Source: Mycobacterium spongiae
Lineage (GTDB): Bacteria > Actinomycetota > Actinomycetes > Mycobacteriales > Mycobacteriaceae
Assembly (NCBI RefSeq): GCF_018278905.1
Contig: NZ_CP046600.1
Location: 4,154,001 to 4,218,000, forward strand
Direction: 5' to 3'
DNA length: 64,000 bases
In this document: one piece after another, positions 10,520 to 20,697 of the stretch
Position numbering within the stretch: position 1 is the first letter of the stretch
Layout: every line of letters begins with the position of its first letter
Notes under the pieces: generated by a model
Told to the model about the DNA's origin: nothing
The model's input: only the letters and a program-made list of their open reading frames with translations
Database searches by the model: none
Translations under genes and position numbers: made by a program

Positions 10520-11284
10520 TTAGGACGCGCGTTGCAAGCCAGGTTCGGGATGGGCCGCCAGGTAATCCCGCAGCGCCTGGCGTCCTCGGTGGATCCGGCT
10601 GCGGACCGTGCCCAGCTTCACGCCGAGGGTCGCACCGATTTCCTCGTAGGACAGACCCTCGATGTCACACAGAACAACCGCGGCACGAAACTCCGGCGGC
10701 AGCGAATCCAGGGCGGCCTGCAGGTCGGGCCCGAGCCGCGAATCGTGGTAAATCTGCTCCGGGTCGGGTTCGTCGGCGGGCACCCGGTCGTAGTCATCCG
10801 GGAGGGCTTCCATGCGGATCCGGGCCCGCCGACGAACCATGTCGAGGAAGAGGTTCGTGGTAATTCGGTGCAGCCAGCCTTCGAACGTTCCGGGCCGGTA
10901 ATTCTGGACCGACCGGAACACCCTGATGAATGTCTCCTGGGTCAGGTCCTCGGCGTCCTGCTGGTTACCGGAGAGTCGATAGGCCAGCCGGTACACCCGG
11001 TCGGCGTGCTGACGCACCAGCTCATCCCACGACGGCATGGTCGTCTTGTCGCCAGTCGCATCGAATATCGCGGTCCCTTGCAACTCGTCGGCGGGCTCCG
11101 CCCACTCGTCGTCGCGGACCTGTTGGGGATGAGACATGCTGGTCGGGCTCAAGGTGGTGATGGTTGATTCCTCCGGGATTACGCTGCGCTGTAGCTTTGG
11201 CAGTTCATCAACGCCAACGCGAAGCTGCCGTCCCGTATTCCCGGCGCCACGTCGCCCAAGTTCCGCATGGATACCGTCTTCCAT
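10520..11284 (-). CDS. sigE: ECF RNA polymerase sigma factor SigE
   Basis: A 254-residue ECF sigma factor for surface stress. Region 2 spans about residues 85-155 ([20 protein letters not shown], then [14 protein letters not shown]) and region 4 about 185-245 ([32 protein letters not shown]). Residues 1-82 are a poorly conserved extension. In-frame Met codons at residue 50 (base 11137) and 83 (base 11038) match the known use of several translational starts of sigE in M. tuberculosis. The C-terminus (PGLQRAS) differs from that of the H37Rv protein. rseA, htrA and tatB follow on the same strand. Confidence 0.95.
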   Translation of the reverse strand: MEDGIHAELGRRGAGNTGRQLRVGVDELPKLQRSVIPEESTITTLSPTSMSHPQQVRDDEWAEPADELQGTAIFDATGDKTTMPSWDELVRQHADRVYRLAYRLSGNQQDAEDLTQETFIRVFRSVQNYRPGTFEGWLHRITTNLFLDMVRRRARIRMEALPDDYDRVPADEPDPEQIYHDSRLGPDLQAALDSLPPEFRAAVVLCDIEGLSYEEIGATLGVKLGTVRSRIHRGRQALRDYLAAHPEPGLQRAS

Positions 11285-11328
11285 GGCATCACCGTCGCGT
11301 ACCGGCGTATGGGCGGCATATGAGCAAA

Positions 11329-11344
11329 CTGAGCTTTAGCTGAG
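11329..11344 (-). promoter_or_regulatory. Candidate MprA-type direct repeat upstream of sigE
   Basis: On the sigE strand the sequence reads CTCAG-CTAAAG-CTCAG: two CTCAG direct repeats 11 bp apart, about one helical turn, 45-60 bp upstream of the sigE ATG. MprA in M. tuberculosis binds loosely conserved tandem repeats of this kind upstream of sigE. The assignment rests on spacing, position and partial similarity only. Confidence 0.35.
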
Positions 11345-11534
11345 AAACACAACTGTTACCTACACTGTCCAGGGCATATCCTTCGATGCGCCGACGTTGA
11401 TGACAGCGGTCTCTCGGGCGTGTCGCGCCGAGCTCCACAGCTCGGACCCACGGTAGCGGCGGCGGTGTTCGGCTTGTTGTTCAGCAAGGCGCGCCTGCCT
11501 GACCCTTCCGCCAATCCGACATACGCTGCGGGGC

Positions 11535-12209
11535 ATGGAGGGCACCCCTGAACAAGACGCCACCCGTGGGCAGGAGGAGGCCAGTCGCGCCGAATCACTC
11601 TCCGCACACGCCGAGGGATCGATATCAGAGGACTCGATCCTGGCCAGCGCGCGCGAGCGCGCAATGGACGCCGGAGCCGGAGCAGTCACTCCTGCCGTGG
11701 GTGCGCTGCTGAGCCTCCTGACCAAGCTCAGCGGCGGCAAGGCGGTCGCCGAAGTAGGGACCGGGGCTGGGGTCAGCGGATTGTGGCTGCTCTCGGGCAT
11801 GGGCGACGACGGCGTCCTGACCACGATCGATATCGAGCCCGAGCATTTGCGACTCGCCAAGCAGGCATTCGCGGAAGCAGGCATCGGGCCTTCGCGGACC
11901 AGGCTGATCAGCGGACGTGCCCAAGAGGTGCTTACCAGACTCGCTGACGCATCCTACGACCTGGTTTTTGTCGACGCCGACCCTATCGACCAGCCCGATT
12001 ACGTCACCGAAGGTGTGCGGTTGCTGCGCCCTGGCGGCGCCATCATTGTCCATGGTGCCGCGCTGGGTGGGCGGGCCGGTGATCCAACAGCGCACGACGC
12101 CGAGGTCTCCGCGGTCCGCGAGGCCGCACGGCTCATTGCCGAAGACGAACGACTCACCCCGGCGCTGGTGCCGCTAGGCGACGGCCTACTGGCCGCCGTC
12201 CGCGACTAG
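11535..12209 (+). CDS. O-methyltransferase, SAM-dependent (Rv1220c-like)
   Basis: The 224-residue protein belongs to the CCoAMT/COMT-like family 3 of O-methyltransferases. SAM-binding motif I is [18 protein letters not shown], motif II the acidic [10 protein letters not shown], and the metal/substrate motif [14 protein letters not shown]. The N-terminal ~30 residues are acidic and disordered. It is divergent from sigE across a 250-bp gap, as in H37Rv. The substrate is unknown; family members methylate catechol-type hydroxyls using a divalent metal. The spot where H37Rv carries a TetR regulator and an ABC exporter (Rv1217c-Rv1219c) is empty downstream. Confidence 0.9.
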   Translation: MEGTPEQDATRGQEEASRAESLSAHAEGSISEDSILASARERAMDAGAGAVTPAVGALLSLLTKLSGGKAVAEVGTGAGVSGLWLLSGMGDDGVLTTIDIEPEHLRLAKQAFAEAGIGPSRTRLISGRAQEVLTRLADASYDLVFVDADPIDQPDYVTEGVRLLRPGGAIIVHGAALGGRAGDPTAHDAEVSAVREAARLIAEDERLTPALVPLGDGLLAAVRD

Positions 12210-12360
12210 TTCTTGGCTTCGACGACAGTACTTCCCTGTCACCGCCCGAACGGGCATTAGTTTCCTGGCCACGCCTACAGCAAACTTCAAGCCCGAATAC
12301 CTGGACAACCGGCTAGGGTCGCGGCGCGATCTGCGCTGCTACCGTGGCCGCGGATGAACG

Positions 12361-12393
12361 CTAGGAGGGGCCTAGGAAGGGCCTAGGAGGGGC
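12361..12393 (+). repeat. Three tandem 11-bp repeats, each containing a Shine-Dalgarno-like core
   Basis: The unit CTAGGAGGGGC occurs three times head to tail at 12361, 12372 and 12383; the middle copy has one change (GGAAGGG). The third copy ends one base before the ATG at 12395. Every unit contains AGGAGG or AGGAAGG, so the gene has three stacked ribosome-binding sequences. Confidence 0.85.
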
Positions 12394-12394
12394 G

Positions 12395-13069
12395 ATGAAA
12401 ACCGGCCTGCGAGCTGCACTGTCATCAGTAGTGGGACTTGTCATCCTCGGCGTGGCCCTGTTCCTGTCCGCTGGAACGCTAAACTATTGGCAGGCATGGG
12501 TTTTCATCGCGGTCTTCGCCTTCGGAACGATCATCTCCAGCAGGTACTTGGCTCGGACAGCCCCTGCGGCTCTGCAGCGGCGCAAGCGCGGCGGCCCTCG
12601 GGCGGAGACCCGAATGGTTCAGAAGTTCATCGTCACCGCAGCCCTTCTAGGAGGGTTGACGATGATGGCATTCAGCGCAATCGACCATCGGTTTCGTTGG
12701 TCGTCTGTGCCCACCGCGGTGTCGCTGGTCGGAGTCGTCGCGATCGCAGCCGGACTCGGCATGATGACGTTGGTGATCGTCCAGAACCACTATGCTGCCG
12801 CGACGGTCACGGTTGAGACAGGCCAGAAAGTAGCCACCCACGGTCTCTACAGGTTCGTGCGGCACCCGATGTACGCCGCAAACGTGATCATGATGGTGGG
12901 TGTACCGCTGGCACTTGGCTCCTATTGGGGGCTGTTTCTGCTCATCCCCGTCATACTCGCGCTCGTCTTCCGCATCCTCGACGAAGAGACGTTGCTAACC
13001 CAAGAATTGGCGGGATACCGCGAATACACTCAACGGGTTCGCTACCGGTTGATTCCCTACGTGTGGTAG
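12395..13069 (+). CDS. Isoprenylcysteine carboxyl methyltransferase-like membrane protein (Rv1216c-like)
   Basis: This 224-residue integral membrane protein has five to six predicted helices. Its C-terminal part holds the ICMT/PEMT-type signature: KVATHGLYRFVRHPMYAAN followed by DEETLLTQELAGYREYTQRVRYRLIP, the SAM-binding RHP...E arrangement of small membrane methyltransferases. Bacteria lack prenylated CaaX proteins, so the natural substrate is unknown; a lipid or isoprenoid is a guess. The start is fixed by the triple AGGAGG repeat immediately before it. In H37Rv Rv1217c-Rv1219c separate this gene from the O-methyltransferase; here only 185 bp do. Confidence 0.85.
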   Translation: MKTGLRAALSSVVGLVILGVALFLSAGTLNYWQAWVFIAVFAFGTIISSRYLARTAPAALQRRKRGGPRAETRMVQKFIVTAALLGGLTMMAFSAIDHRFRWSSVPTAVSLVGVVAIAAGLGMMTLVIVQNHYAAATVTVETGQKVATHGLYRFVRHPMYAANVIMMVGVPLALGSYWGLFLLIPVILALVFRILDEETLLTQELAGYREYTQRVRYRLIPYVW

Positions 13070-13106
13070 GCGTGTTCACCGGGGCCCGGCCGTGCGCTGG
13101 CGGCAG

Positions 13107-16100
13107 CTAGTTAAAGAAACCCGACTGGTTGTCACCAGCGTTGAATCCTCCCGAGCTGCCGTCGCCCGAGTTGTACACGCCCGAGGTCGCGGTGCCGGCG
13201 CCCGAGTTCCCGATACCGGTGTTGCTGTTACCGGTGTTGGACAAGCCCGCGAGCAGGTCGCCAGCGTTGTTGATGCCGGAGGTGCCCGCACCGGAATTCA
13301 GCAGACCCGACGTTTCTGAGCCGGAGTTCAGCAGACCCGAGGTGTCTTCGCCGTTGTTCCGGAAGCCGGAGTTGGCAGCGAAGCCACCCGTGTTCGTGTT
13401 CTGGAAGCCGGAGTTGCCGGCGAAACCGACAGTCCCGGTGTTCTCGAACCCGGAATTGCCGTCACCGGAGTTGTTGAACCCTGAGTTGCCCGTGCCGGTG
13501 TTGCCGAAGCCCGAGTTCGCCACCGGTTGGGTCACCGAGCTGCCGAAGCCGGTGTTCAGGTCGCCGGAGTTCAACCCGCCGGTATTGGTGTTACCCGCGT
13601 TGAACAGGCCGGTGTTCGTATTGCCTGCGTTGAACAGGCCGGTGTTGGTGTCTCCCGAGTTCAGCAGGCCGGTATTTTCGTTGCCCGCGTTGAACCAGCC
13701 CGTGTTGGAGTTGCCGGCGTTGAAGTCGCCGGTGTTCTCCGAGCCCGAGTTGAAGTTGCCGGTGTTGACATCGCCCGAGTTCCCGATACCTGTGTTGGCG
13801 AAGCCCGTGTTCCCGACGCCCATATTCTGGTTGCCCGAGTTCCCGAAACCGAAGTTGGCCGAGCCCGCGTTCCCAAAGCCGGTGTTGATGGAGCCCGAGT
13901 TCCAGAAGCCCGTGTTGGTGTCTCCGGAGTTGGAGAAGCCGAAGTTGCCGTCTCCGGAGTTGAAGAAGCCGAAGTTGCCGTCTCCGGAGTTGAAGAAGCC
14001 GATGTTGTTGCTACCGGAGTTGCCGAAGCCCAGGTTCCCGATGCCCGAGTTGAGCGCGCCAATGCCTACCAGGTTGTCGCCGGTGAGCCCAAAGCCAATG
14101 TTGTTGTTACCGTTATTGCCGAAGCCCAGGTTGCCCTCGCCAAAGTTCCCAAATCCGAGGTTATTTTGGCCTTGATTTCCGAATCCGATATTGCTTTCGC
14201 CGTTGTTGCCGCTACCCACGTTGAAATCGCCGCGGTTTCCGCCACCGAAGTTGTTCTCGGAGAAGAGGGCGCCGCCACCGTTGCCGAAGCCGAAGTTCAA
14301 GTCACCGTCGTTGCCGAATCCGAAGTTGGAGTCGTTCACATTTCCAAAGCCGAAGTTGAAGTTGCCGTCGTTGCCGAAGCCGAAGCTGAAGTCGCCGTTG
14401 TTTCCGAAGCCAAAGAAGTTCATGTCGCCGGTGTTGCCGAGGCCGAAGTTCAAGAATCCGTTGTTTCCGGAACCGAAGTTCGTGTTGCCGAGGTTTCCGC
14501 CGCCGAAGTTGAAGAAGCCGTTGTTTCCGCTGCCGAAGTTTGCGTTGCCGATGTTCCCGCTGCCCAGGTTCAAGTTGCCGATGTTTCCGCTGCCCAGGTT
14601 CACGTTGCCGAAATTGCCCAGACCCAAATTCCACGCGCCGGTGTTCCCGAAGCTGGTGTCGAGGGCCGGGATCCCGGGCAGGGCGATCACCGGCGCGGCC
14701 GGCAGTCCCGCAAACAGAATGCTGGAGATGTCAAAGAAACCTGACTGATCATCAAGGGTGTTGAACCCACCCGAGCTGTTATCACCCGAGTTCGCGAAGC
14801 CCGAGGTCTCGCTGAAGCCGGGGTTGGCGGCCGAGTTGGCGATACCGCTGTTGTTCTCGCCCGTGTTGGACAATCCTGCGAGATTGTCGCCGATGTTATT
14901 GATACCGGTGTTCGATGAGCCCGAGTTGAGCAGACCGGAGTTGTCATCGCCGCTGTTCTGGAAGCCGGTGTTACCGAAGAAGCCGCCCGTGTTCGTGTTC
15001 TGGAAGCCGGAGTTGCCGAACAGGCCCATATTCGTGTTCTGGAAGCCGGAGTTGCCGATAGCACCCATGTTCGCGTTCTCGAAGCCGGAATTGCCATCAC
15101 CGGAGTTATTGAAGCCCGAGTTCCCGGCACCAATGTTGCCGAAGCCCGAATTCATCACGGGTTGGGTCACCGAGCTCCCGAAGCCCGTGTTCAGGTCACC
15201 CGCGTTCACAACGCCAGTGTTCGTGTTGCCCGCGTTGAGCAGGCCGGTGTTGGTGTTACCCGAGTTGAACAGGCCCGTGTTGGTGGTACCTGAGTTGAAC
15301 AGGCCCGTGTTGCCAAAGCCTGAGTTGAACCAGCCCGTGTTGAGGCTATCCGAGTTGAAGTCGCCGGTGTTGTCACCGCCCGAGTTGAAGTTGCCGGTGT
15401 TGTCCGAGCCCGCGTTGAAGTTGCCGGTGTTGTTAGTGCCCGAGTTACCGAGACCAGTGTTCTGGTTGCCGGCGTTCCCGAAGCCGAAGTTGCCCGAGCC
15501 CGCGTTCCCGAAGCCGGTGTTGGTGGAGCCGGTGTTCCCGAAGCCCGTGTTGATGTCGCCGGAGTTGGCGAATCCGAAGTTGCCGTCTCCGGAGTTAAAG
15601 AAGCCGATGTTGTTGCTGCCGGAGTTGAAGAAACCGATGTTATTGTCACCGGAGTTGCCGAAGCCGAAGTTACCCATACCCGAGTTCAGCGCACCAATGC
15701 CAACCAGGTTGTCACCGGTGAGCCCGAAACCAATATTGTTGTTGCCGACGTTCCCAAACCCCACGTTGCCGTCGCCAAGGTTGGCAAAGCCCAGGTTATT
15801 CGCGCCGAGATTCCCGAAACCGATATTGCTGTCGCCGTTGTTGCCGCTACCCAGGTTGAAATCGTTTAGATTTCCGAAGCCAAAGTTGTAGTTGCCGTTG
15901 TTTCCGAAGCCGAAGTTCCCAAGGTTTTCGTTTCCGAAGCCGAAGTTGTACTGGGCGTCGTTGCCGTTTCCGAAGCCGAAGTTGACGTCACCCTGGTTTC
16001 CGAAGCCGAAGTTGAAGCCACCGTTGTTGCCGAACCCAAAGAAGTTCATATTGCCGTCGTTGCCGAAGCCGAAGTTCAGGGAGCCCACGTTTCCAAAACC

Positions 16101-17108
16101 GAAGTTCGTGTCGCCGATGTTGCCGCTACCGAAGTTGAAGAAGCCCTGGTTTCCGCTGCCCAAGTTTGCGTTGCCGATGTTCCCGCTGCCCAGGTTCGCG
16201 TTGCCGATGTTTCCGCTGCCCAGGTTCAGGTTGCCGATATTGCCCAGACCTAGATTCCACGCACCGGTGTTGCCGAGACCGGTGTTAAGCGCCGGAAGCA
16301 CCGCCGCCGCCAGCCCCGCCACCGGGACACCCCCGGTGATCGGAACCGCCGCCAGCGCGCGAGAAGCCGCCGCACCAGCCCCAGTCAACGGCGCCAACAC
16401 CGGATCCACCGCAGCTGCCACCGGCGCTACCGCACGCGCCGCAGCCGTACCCACCGCAGCCAGCGGTGCGGCCACCGGACTGGCCGCCACCGCCCCGGCC
16501 AGCCGCGCCCCAGCCGCAGCCACGGGCGCCGCAACCTTGCCGGCCACGCCGAGCACCTGACCTACACCCGGCAAGGCCCCTAACCCTTGCTGCAGCCCCG
16601 TTTGCCACGGCACCAAACCCGCCGCCGCCGCCGAGGCCCCGCCGTGATAGCCGACCATCGCGGCCACATCGGCAGCCCACATCTCCTCATAGATGCCTTC
16701 GGTAGCCGCGATCGCCGGCGCGTTTTGCCCAAACAGATTCGATAACACCAACTGCACGAACGCATTGCGGTTGGCCGCGACCGCCAGCGGATGCACCGTC
16801 GCCGCCCGCGCGGCCTCAAACGCGCTCGCGGCCGCTCTCGCCTGCCCAGCAGAGCCAACGGCCCGCGCCGCCGCAGCACCCAACCAACCCGCATACGGGG
16901 CGGCCGACGCGGCCATCGCCGCCGCCGCCGCGCCCTGCCAGGACTGATCGGCCAAGCCCGCGGTCACTGCCACAAATGACTCCGCCGCCACCTCCAACTC
17001 CTCGGCCAACCCCTCCCACGCCGCCGCGGCAGACAAGATGGGCGCAGACCCCGCACCGGTAAACATCCGCAACGAATTAATCTCCGGCGGCAGCACCGAA
17101 AAGCTCAT
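13107..17108 (-). CDS. PPE family protein, MPTR subfamily, with a duplicated repeat module
   Basis: The protein has 1,333 residues. The start [15 protein letters not shown] is the classic PPE N-terminus, with Pro-Pro-Glu at residues 8-10, and the ~180-residue PPE helical domain includes a SWQG-type motif ([10 protein letters not shown]). A short alanine-rich linker follows, then about 1,030 residues of MPTR pentapeptides (NxGxGNxG, SxNxGFFN types). The MPTR part consists of two similar modules of about 545 residues, each starting [13 protein letters not shown] and ending QSGFFD/N, joined by [22 protein letters not shown] proteins are exported by ESX (type VII) systems, usually with a PE partner; no PE gene adjoins this one, whereas H37Rv has PE14 near this position. 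ATG 17108 was preferred over GTG 17117 because it gives the canonical start. Confidence 0.93.
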   Translation of the reverse strand: MSFSVLPPEINSLRMFTGAGSAPILSAAAAWEGLAEELEVAAESFVAVTAGLADQSWQGAAAAAMAASAAPYAGWLGAAAARAVGSAGQARAAASAFEAARAATVHPLAVAANRNAFVQLVLSNLFGQNAPAIAATEGIYEEMWAADVAAMVGYHGGASAAAAGLVPWQTGLQQGLGALPGVGQVLGVAGKVAAPVAAAGARLAGAVAASPVAAPLAAVGTAAARAVAPVAAAVDPVLAPLTGAGAAASRALAAVPITGGVPVAGLAAAVLPALNTGLGNTGAWNLGLGNIGNLNLGSGNIGNANLGSGNIGNANLGSGNQGFFNFGSGNIGDTNFGFGNVGSLNFGFGNDGNMNFFGFGNNGGFNFGFGNQGDVNFGFGNGNDAQYNFGFGNENLGNFGFGNNGNYNFGFGNLNDFNLGSGNNGDSNIGFGNLGANNLGFANLGDGNVGFGNVGNNNIGFGLTGDNLVGIGALNSGMGNFGFGNSGDNNIGFFNSGSNNIGFFNSGDGNFGFANSGDINTGFGNTGSTNTGFGNAGSGNFGFGNAGNQNTGLGNSGTNNTGNFNAGSDNTGNFNSGGDNTGDFNSDSLNTGWFNSGFGNTGLFNSGTTNTGLFNSGNTNTGLLNAGNTNTGVVNAGDLNTGFGSSVTQPVMNSGFGNIGAGNSGFNNSGDGNSGFENANMGAIGNSGFQNTNMGLFGNSGFQNTNTGGFFGNTGFQNSGDDNSGLLNSGSSNTGINNIGDNLAGLSNTGENNSGIANSAANPGFSETSGFANSGDNSSGGFNTLDDQSGFFDISSILFAGLPAAPVIALPGIPALDTSFGNTGAWNLGLGNFGNVNLGSGNIGNLNLGSGNIGNANFGSGNNGFFNFGGGNLGNTNFGSGNNGFLNFGLGNTGDMNFFGFGNNGDFSFGFGNDGNFNFGFGNVNDSNFGFGNDGDLNFGFGNGGGALFSENNFGGGNRGDFNVGSGNNGESNIGFGNQGQNNLGFGNFGEGNLGFGNNGNNNIGFGLTGDNLVGIGALNSGIGNLGFGNSGSNNIGFFNSGDGNFGFFNSGDGNFGFSNSGDTNTGFWNSGSINTGFGNAGSANFGFGNSGNQNMGVGNTGFANTGIGNSGDVNTGNFNSGSENTGDFNAGNSNTGWFNAGNENTGLLNSGDTNTGLFNAGNTNTGLFNAGNTNTGGLNSGDLNTGFGSSVTQPVANSGFGNTGTGNSGFNNSGDGNSGFENTGTVGFAGNSGFQNTNTGGFAANSGFRNNGEDTSGLLNSGSETSGLLNSGAGTSGINNAGDLLAGLSNTGNSNTGIGNSGAGTATSGVYNSGDGSSGGFNAGDNQSGFFN
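13110..16300 (-). repeat. Two tandem MPTR modules, about 1,635 bp apart
   Basis: The DNA encoding the C-terminal module (about 13110-14700) and the preceding one (about 14730-16300) align in order. For example, the segment encoding [19 protein letters not shown] lies around 14035-14095 in one and 1,635 bp later in the other, and the SSVTQPV segment recurs near 13530 and 15160. The copies differ by scattered substitutions and small indels, so the duplication is older than the GH18 one at the window end. Confidence 0.85.
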
Positions 17109-17117
17109 GACACCCAA

Positions 17118-17509
17118 CCCCTTCCGTCAGGCCGGCCCACGCCAGGTTCCGCGTCCGGCTGCTCATCCCCCGCCGGCAACTCAGGCGATCACATCAGTGG
17201 CAATGCTAGGAGACGCACGACCCTGCCGGTCGGATATTCGCCGACTTGTGTGCATTCCAGAAACCATTGGTGGCCAATCCTCGAGCGGCAATGGTCGCCA
17301 ACCAGGGATAGCGGGTTCCGGTGAGGGGACCGGTTTGGATGGTCCAGCGGTTATGCGGCTTGGGGTTGGTGGGTCGTGGTCCCCCGAGGGCCAACTGGGT
17401 TGGGGTGAGTTCGCCGTGGCCGTAGTGGGGCCTGTGTCTTGTTGCTGCGCAACAGCACCCGGGCACCTTCGTCGCCCCAGCGAGGCCGCTAGACAAGGGG
17501 GGTAGGCAC
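17118..17509. other. Gap without a recognisable gene between PPE and glgC
   Basis: About 390 bp separate the PPE start from the glgC stop. The open frames in it, on both strands, give no recognisable motifs, and one on the minus strand simply runs out of the glgC 3' end. Base composition is as GC-rich as the surroundings. It may hold the PPE promoter and a decayed gene; I see no tRNA, repeat or terminator. Confidence 0.5.
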
Positions 17510-18724
17510 CTAAATCCAGACGCCCTTGCCGACTGCGACCACGCCGCCGGTGCTGATCGCGAACCGTTCCCGGTCCTTCTCCATGTCCACTCCGACCATT
17601 TCACCAGGTCCGACGACAACATTCTTGTCCAGGATCGCGTGGCGGACTACAGCGCCGCGGCCGACCCGAGCGCCCGGCATGATGACGCTGCCCTCGACGA
17701 TCGCGCCGTCATCGACCACAACGTTCGACGACAGCACCGAATTACGCACCGACGCCGCCGAAATGATGCTGCCGGCACCGACCACCGAGTCCTGAGCCGA
17801 GCCACCGTTGACGAACTTCGCCGGCGCCAGGTTCTCCGACTCCCCACGGATCGGCCAGCGCTTGTTGTACAAGTTGAACACCGGATGCACCGACACCAAG
17901 TCCATGTGTGCGTCGTAGAACGCATCCAGCGTCCCCACGTCACGCCAATAGCCGCGGTCGCGTTCGGTGGCGCCAGGTACTTCGTTGTCCGAGAAGTCGT
18001 AGACGGCGCCCCTGCCGTCGGCCACCAGTCGGGGAATGATGTCACCGCCCATGTCGTGATCCGAATGGTCGTCGTCGGCGTCGGCGCGAATCGCGTCGAT
18101 CAACACCTTGGTGGTGAAGACGTAGTTACCCATGGAAACGAACGTGGTCTCAGGGTCGTCGGGTGTTCCGGGCGGCTCTAGCGGCTTCTCGACAAAGCCA
18201 CGGATGACGCCAGATTCGTCGGCGTCAATACAGCCGAATGCGGTCGCGGTCGCACGCGGAACACGAATGCCCGCCACCGTTGCGCCGGCCCCGCTATCGA
18301 TATGAAACCGAACCAACTGTTCGGGATCCATCCGATAAACGTGATCGGCACCGAAAACCACTATGTACTCAGGATCTTCGTCGTAAATCAGGTTCAACGA
18401 TTGATAGATCGCGTCGGCCGATCCGGTGTACCACCGCGGACCGAGGCGCTGCTGCGCCGGTACCGGGGTGATGTATTCGCCGGCCAGACCGGACAGCCGC
18501 CAGTTCTGCGAAATGTGACGGTCCAGCGAGTGCGACTTGTATTGGGTGAGAACACAGATCCTCAGGTAGCGAGCGTTGACGAGATTCGAAAGTACGAAGT
18601 CAATCAGGCGGTAGGCACCACCGAAGGGAACGGCGGGCTTGGCACGGTCGGCCGTTAGCGGGTAAAGCCGCTTGCCCTCGCCGCCGGCCAGGACGACACC
18701 CAGCACGTGCGGCACTTCCCTCAT
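17510..18724 (-). CDS. glgC: Glucose-1-phosphate adenylyltransferase GlgC
   Basis: GlgC makes ADP-glucose from ATP and glucose-1-phosphate for glycogen, capsular alpha-glucan and maltose-1-phosphate synthesis. The 404 residues match the H37Rv length. Visible motifs are the nucleotidyltransferase signature [20 protein letters not shown] at residues 11-30, [19 protein letters not shown], the catalytic [14 protein letters not shown], and a C-terminal left-handed beta-helix ([20 protein letters not shown]). It is divergent from glgM, which uses its product, across a 402-bp gap filled mostly by 58-bp repeats. Confidence 0.96.
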   Translation of the reverse strand: MREVPHVLGVVLAGGEGKRLYPLTADRAKPAVPFGGAYRLIDFVLSNLVNARYLRICVLTQYKSHSLDRHISQNWRLSGLAGEYITPVPAQQRLGPRWYTGSADAIYQSLNLIYDEDPEYIVVFGADHVYRMDPEQLVRFHIDSGAGATVAGIRVPRATATAFGCIDADESGVIRGFVEKPLEPPGTPDDPETTFVSMGNYVFTTKVLIDAIRADADDDHSDHDMGGDIIPRLVADGRGAVYDFSDNEVPGATERDRGYWRDVGTLDAFYDAHMDLVSVHPVFNLYNKRWPIRGESENLAPAKFVNGGSAQDSVVGAGSIISAASVRNSVLSSNVVVDDGAIVEGSVIMPGARVGRGAVVRHAILDKNVVVGPGEMVGVDMEKDRERFAISTGGVVAVGKGVWI

Positions 18725-18774
18725 GGCTCAAACCTATCGGCCCCCGCCAACAGCTGCCAGCCGACTCCGCCTTA

Positions 18775-19114
18775 CCGTCCGGCTGCTCCTCGTCCCACTA
18801 CGCGGGCCGCATCGTCGCCGAACACCACCCCACCGTCCGGCTCCTCCTCGTCCCACTACGCGGGCCGCATCGTCGCCGAACACCACCCCACCGTCCGGCT
18901 CCTCCTCGTCCCACTACGCGGGCCGCATCGTCGCCGAACACCACCCCACCGTCCGGCTCCTCCTCGTCCCACTACGCGGGCCGCATCGTCGCCGAACACC
19001 ACCCCACCGTCCGGCTCCTCCTCGTCCCACTACGCGGGCCGCATCGTCGCCGAACACCACCCCACCGTCCGGCTCCTCCTCGTCCCACTACGCGGGCCGC
19101 ATCGTCGCCGAACT
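18775..19114 (+). repeat. Six tandem copies of a 58-bp repeat between glgC and glgM
   Basis: Units begin CCGTCCGGCT at 18775, 18833, 18891, 18949, 19007 and 19065, a constant period of 58 bp. The copies are identical except for one base in the first (GCTGCTCC versus GCTCCTCC) and the truncated last copy, which diverges after GCCGAAC, 13 bp before the glgM ATG. Because 58 is not a multiple of three, the three forward frames cycle; none contains a stop, creating a spurious N-terminal extension of glgM. The near-perfect identity is typical of a length-variable VNTR locus. Confidence 0.97.
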
Positions 19115-19126
19115 ACGGTGCGGGGT

Positions 19127-20290
19127 ATGCGGGTGGCGATGTTGACTCGGGAGTACCCACCGGAGGTCTATGGCGGGGCGGGGGTGCATGTCACCGAACT
19201 GGTATCCCGGCTGCGGCGGCTGTGCGAGGTTGACGTGCATTGCATCGGCGCGCCCCGCGCCGGCGCGTTGGCCCATCAGCCCGACCCGCGGCTAAGCGGC
19301 GCCAACGCGGCGCTGTCCACCTTGTCGTCGGACCTCGTGATGGCAGCTGCGGTCACTGCGGCCAACGTTGTGCATTCGCACACTTGGTACACCGGCCTGG
19401 CCGGGCACTTGGCGGCGAGGCTTCACCACATCCCCCACGTCCTGACCGCGCATTCGCTCGAGCCGCGGCGGCCGTGGAAAGCCGAGCAACTCGGCGCTGG
19501 CTATCACGTGTCCACATGGGTGGAGCAGACGGCGGTGCTGGCCGCTGACGCGGTCATCGCGGTCAGCTCGAGCATGCGCGATGACATTCAGCGGGTCTAT
19601 CCGAGGTTGGATCCGAGCTTGGTGCACGTCGTCCGGAACGGGATCGACACTCACGTGTGGTACCCCACCGGGCCGACGGACGCCACGTCGGTACTGGCCG
19701 AGCTGGGCGTCGACCCGAAGCGGCCAACGGTGGCGTTCGTGGGCCGCATCACCCGGCAGAAAGGCGTTGCCCATTTGATAGCCGCCGCGCACCGATTCGT
19801 CCCCGAGGCGCAGCTCCTCCTGTGCGCCGGTGCTCCTGACACCCCGGAGATAGCCCGTGAAGTGCGCGCAGCCATCAGCGCGTTGGCCTGCAGTCGCACC
19901 GGGGTGTTCTGGGTTCGGGACCGGCTTCGGATCGAAGACTTGCGCGAAATACTTTCGGCAGCAACACTCTTCGTGTGCCCGTCGGTCTACGAGCCGTTGG
20001 GCATTGTTAATCTGGAGGCAATGGCGTGCGGGACCGCCGTTGTAGCCTCCGATGTGGGCGGGATTCCCGAAGTGGTCAGCGACGGCATCACCGGTTCGTT
20101 GGTGCATTACGCTCCTGACGACCCCGCCGCCTACGAGGCCAGATTGGCCGAGGCGGTCAATGCCCTCATCGCCGACCCGGCACGAGCGGCGCGCTACGGT
20201 CAAGCCGGGCGCCAGCGTTGTGTCGAAGAATTTTCCTGGGAACGCGCTGCCAAGCAAACCCTGGACATCTACCGGAAGGTGTGCGAATAG
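19127..20290 (+). CDS. glgM: GT4 glycosyltransferase GlgM/GlgA (maltose-1-phosphate synthase)
   Basis: A 387-residue GT-B fold enzyme with a glycogen synthase-like N-terminus (TREYPPEVYGGAGVHVTEL), a KxGG-equivalent YGGAG loop, and the C-terminal FVCPSVYEPLGIVNLEAMACGTAVVASDVGG donor-site region with the E-x7-E motif. The M. tuberculosis counterpart (Rv1212c, formerly GlgA) transfers glucose from ADP-glucose to glucose-1-phosphate, giving maltose-1-phosphate for GlgE-dependent alpha-glucan. ATG 19127 gives the exact H37Rv length; the open frame upstream is the 58-bp repeat array. Confidence 0.93.
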   Translation: MRVAMLTREYPPEVYGGAGVHVTELVSRLRRLCEVDVHCIGAPRAGALAHQPDPRLSGANAALSTLSSDLVMAAAVTAANVVHSHTWYTGLAGHLAARLHHIPHVLTAHSLEPRRPWKAEQLGAGYHVSTWVEQTAVLAADAVIAVSSSMRDDIQRVYPRLDPSLVHVVRNGIDTHVWYPTGPTDATSVLAELGVDPKRPTVAFVGRITRQKGVAHLIAAAHRFVPEAQLLLCAGAPDTPEIAREVRAAISALACSRTGVFWVRDRLRIEDLREILSAATLFVCPSVYEPLGIVNLEAMACGTAVVASDVGGIPEVVSDGITGSLVHYAPDDPAAYEARLAEAVNALIADPARAARYGQAGRQRCVEEFSWERAAKQTLDIYRKVCE

Positions 20291-20326
20291 CGCCAACGAT
20301 TCGGCGTTGGGCGATGCTAGGCCGAC

Positions 20327-20494
20327 TTAACTCGTGACGCCCTTGAGTTCGTCGCCGAGCGCAGCAGCTTCGTCGGGCGTCAGCTCGACGACGAGACGGC
20401 CACCACCCTCAAGTGGTACCCGCATCACGATGCCACGCCCCTCCTTGGTTGCTTCCAGTGGACCGTCGCCGGTCCGGGGCTTCATCGCCGCCAT
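20327..20494 (-). CDS. DUF3117 small conserved protein (Rv1211-like)
   Basis: A 55-residue protein, MAAMKPRTGDGPLE at its start and LVVELTPDEAAALGD near its end, typical of the actinobacterial DUF3117 family, which is nearly invariant across the phylum. Its function is unknown. ATG 20494 is chosen because GGAGGGAG lies 6 bp upstream and gives the family length; H37Rv annotation begins 20 codons further out (here base 20554). The stop lies close to the glgM stop, in a tail-to-tail arrangement. Confidence 0.88.
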   Translation of the reverse strand: MAAMKPRTGDGPLEATKEGRGIVMRVPLEGGGRLVVELTPDEAAALGDELKGVTS

Positions 20495-20697
20495 CGAATG
20501 CTCCCTCCAGGTTCGAGCTGGCCCGCCCTCGCAGGCCTGGTCGGCGCCGAGCATGCCCCGCGTGTGGATTTCCAGCCATACCCGACATTGAACTGCCAAA
20601 TCACCCCCCTATTGTTCCCTATTCCGGTCACCCAGGTGCACAAGGCCCGGCTGAAAAGGCCCACCGCCTCACCGAGCCCGATCGCCTGTCACCGAGG

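Noticed and set aside
13129..16560. Forward-strand PEFxxPV-type frames across the PPE gene
   Set aside because: They mirror MPTR codon repeats on the opposite strand; PPE start, domain and length support the minus strand.
17206..17622. Minus-strand frame between PPE and glgC as a gene
   Set aside because: It overlaps the glgC 3' end, has no motif I recognise and no ribosome-binding sequence.
18707..19126. N-terminal extension of glgM read through the 58-bp repeats
   Set aside because: The open frame exists only because the repeat contains no stop in any forward frame; the GT4 domain starts at ATG 19127 and matches the known length.
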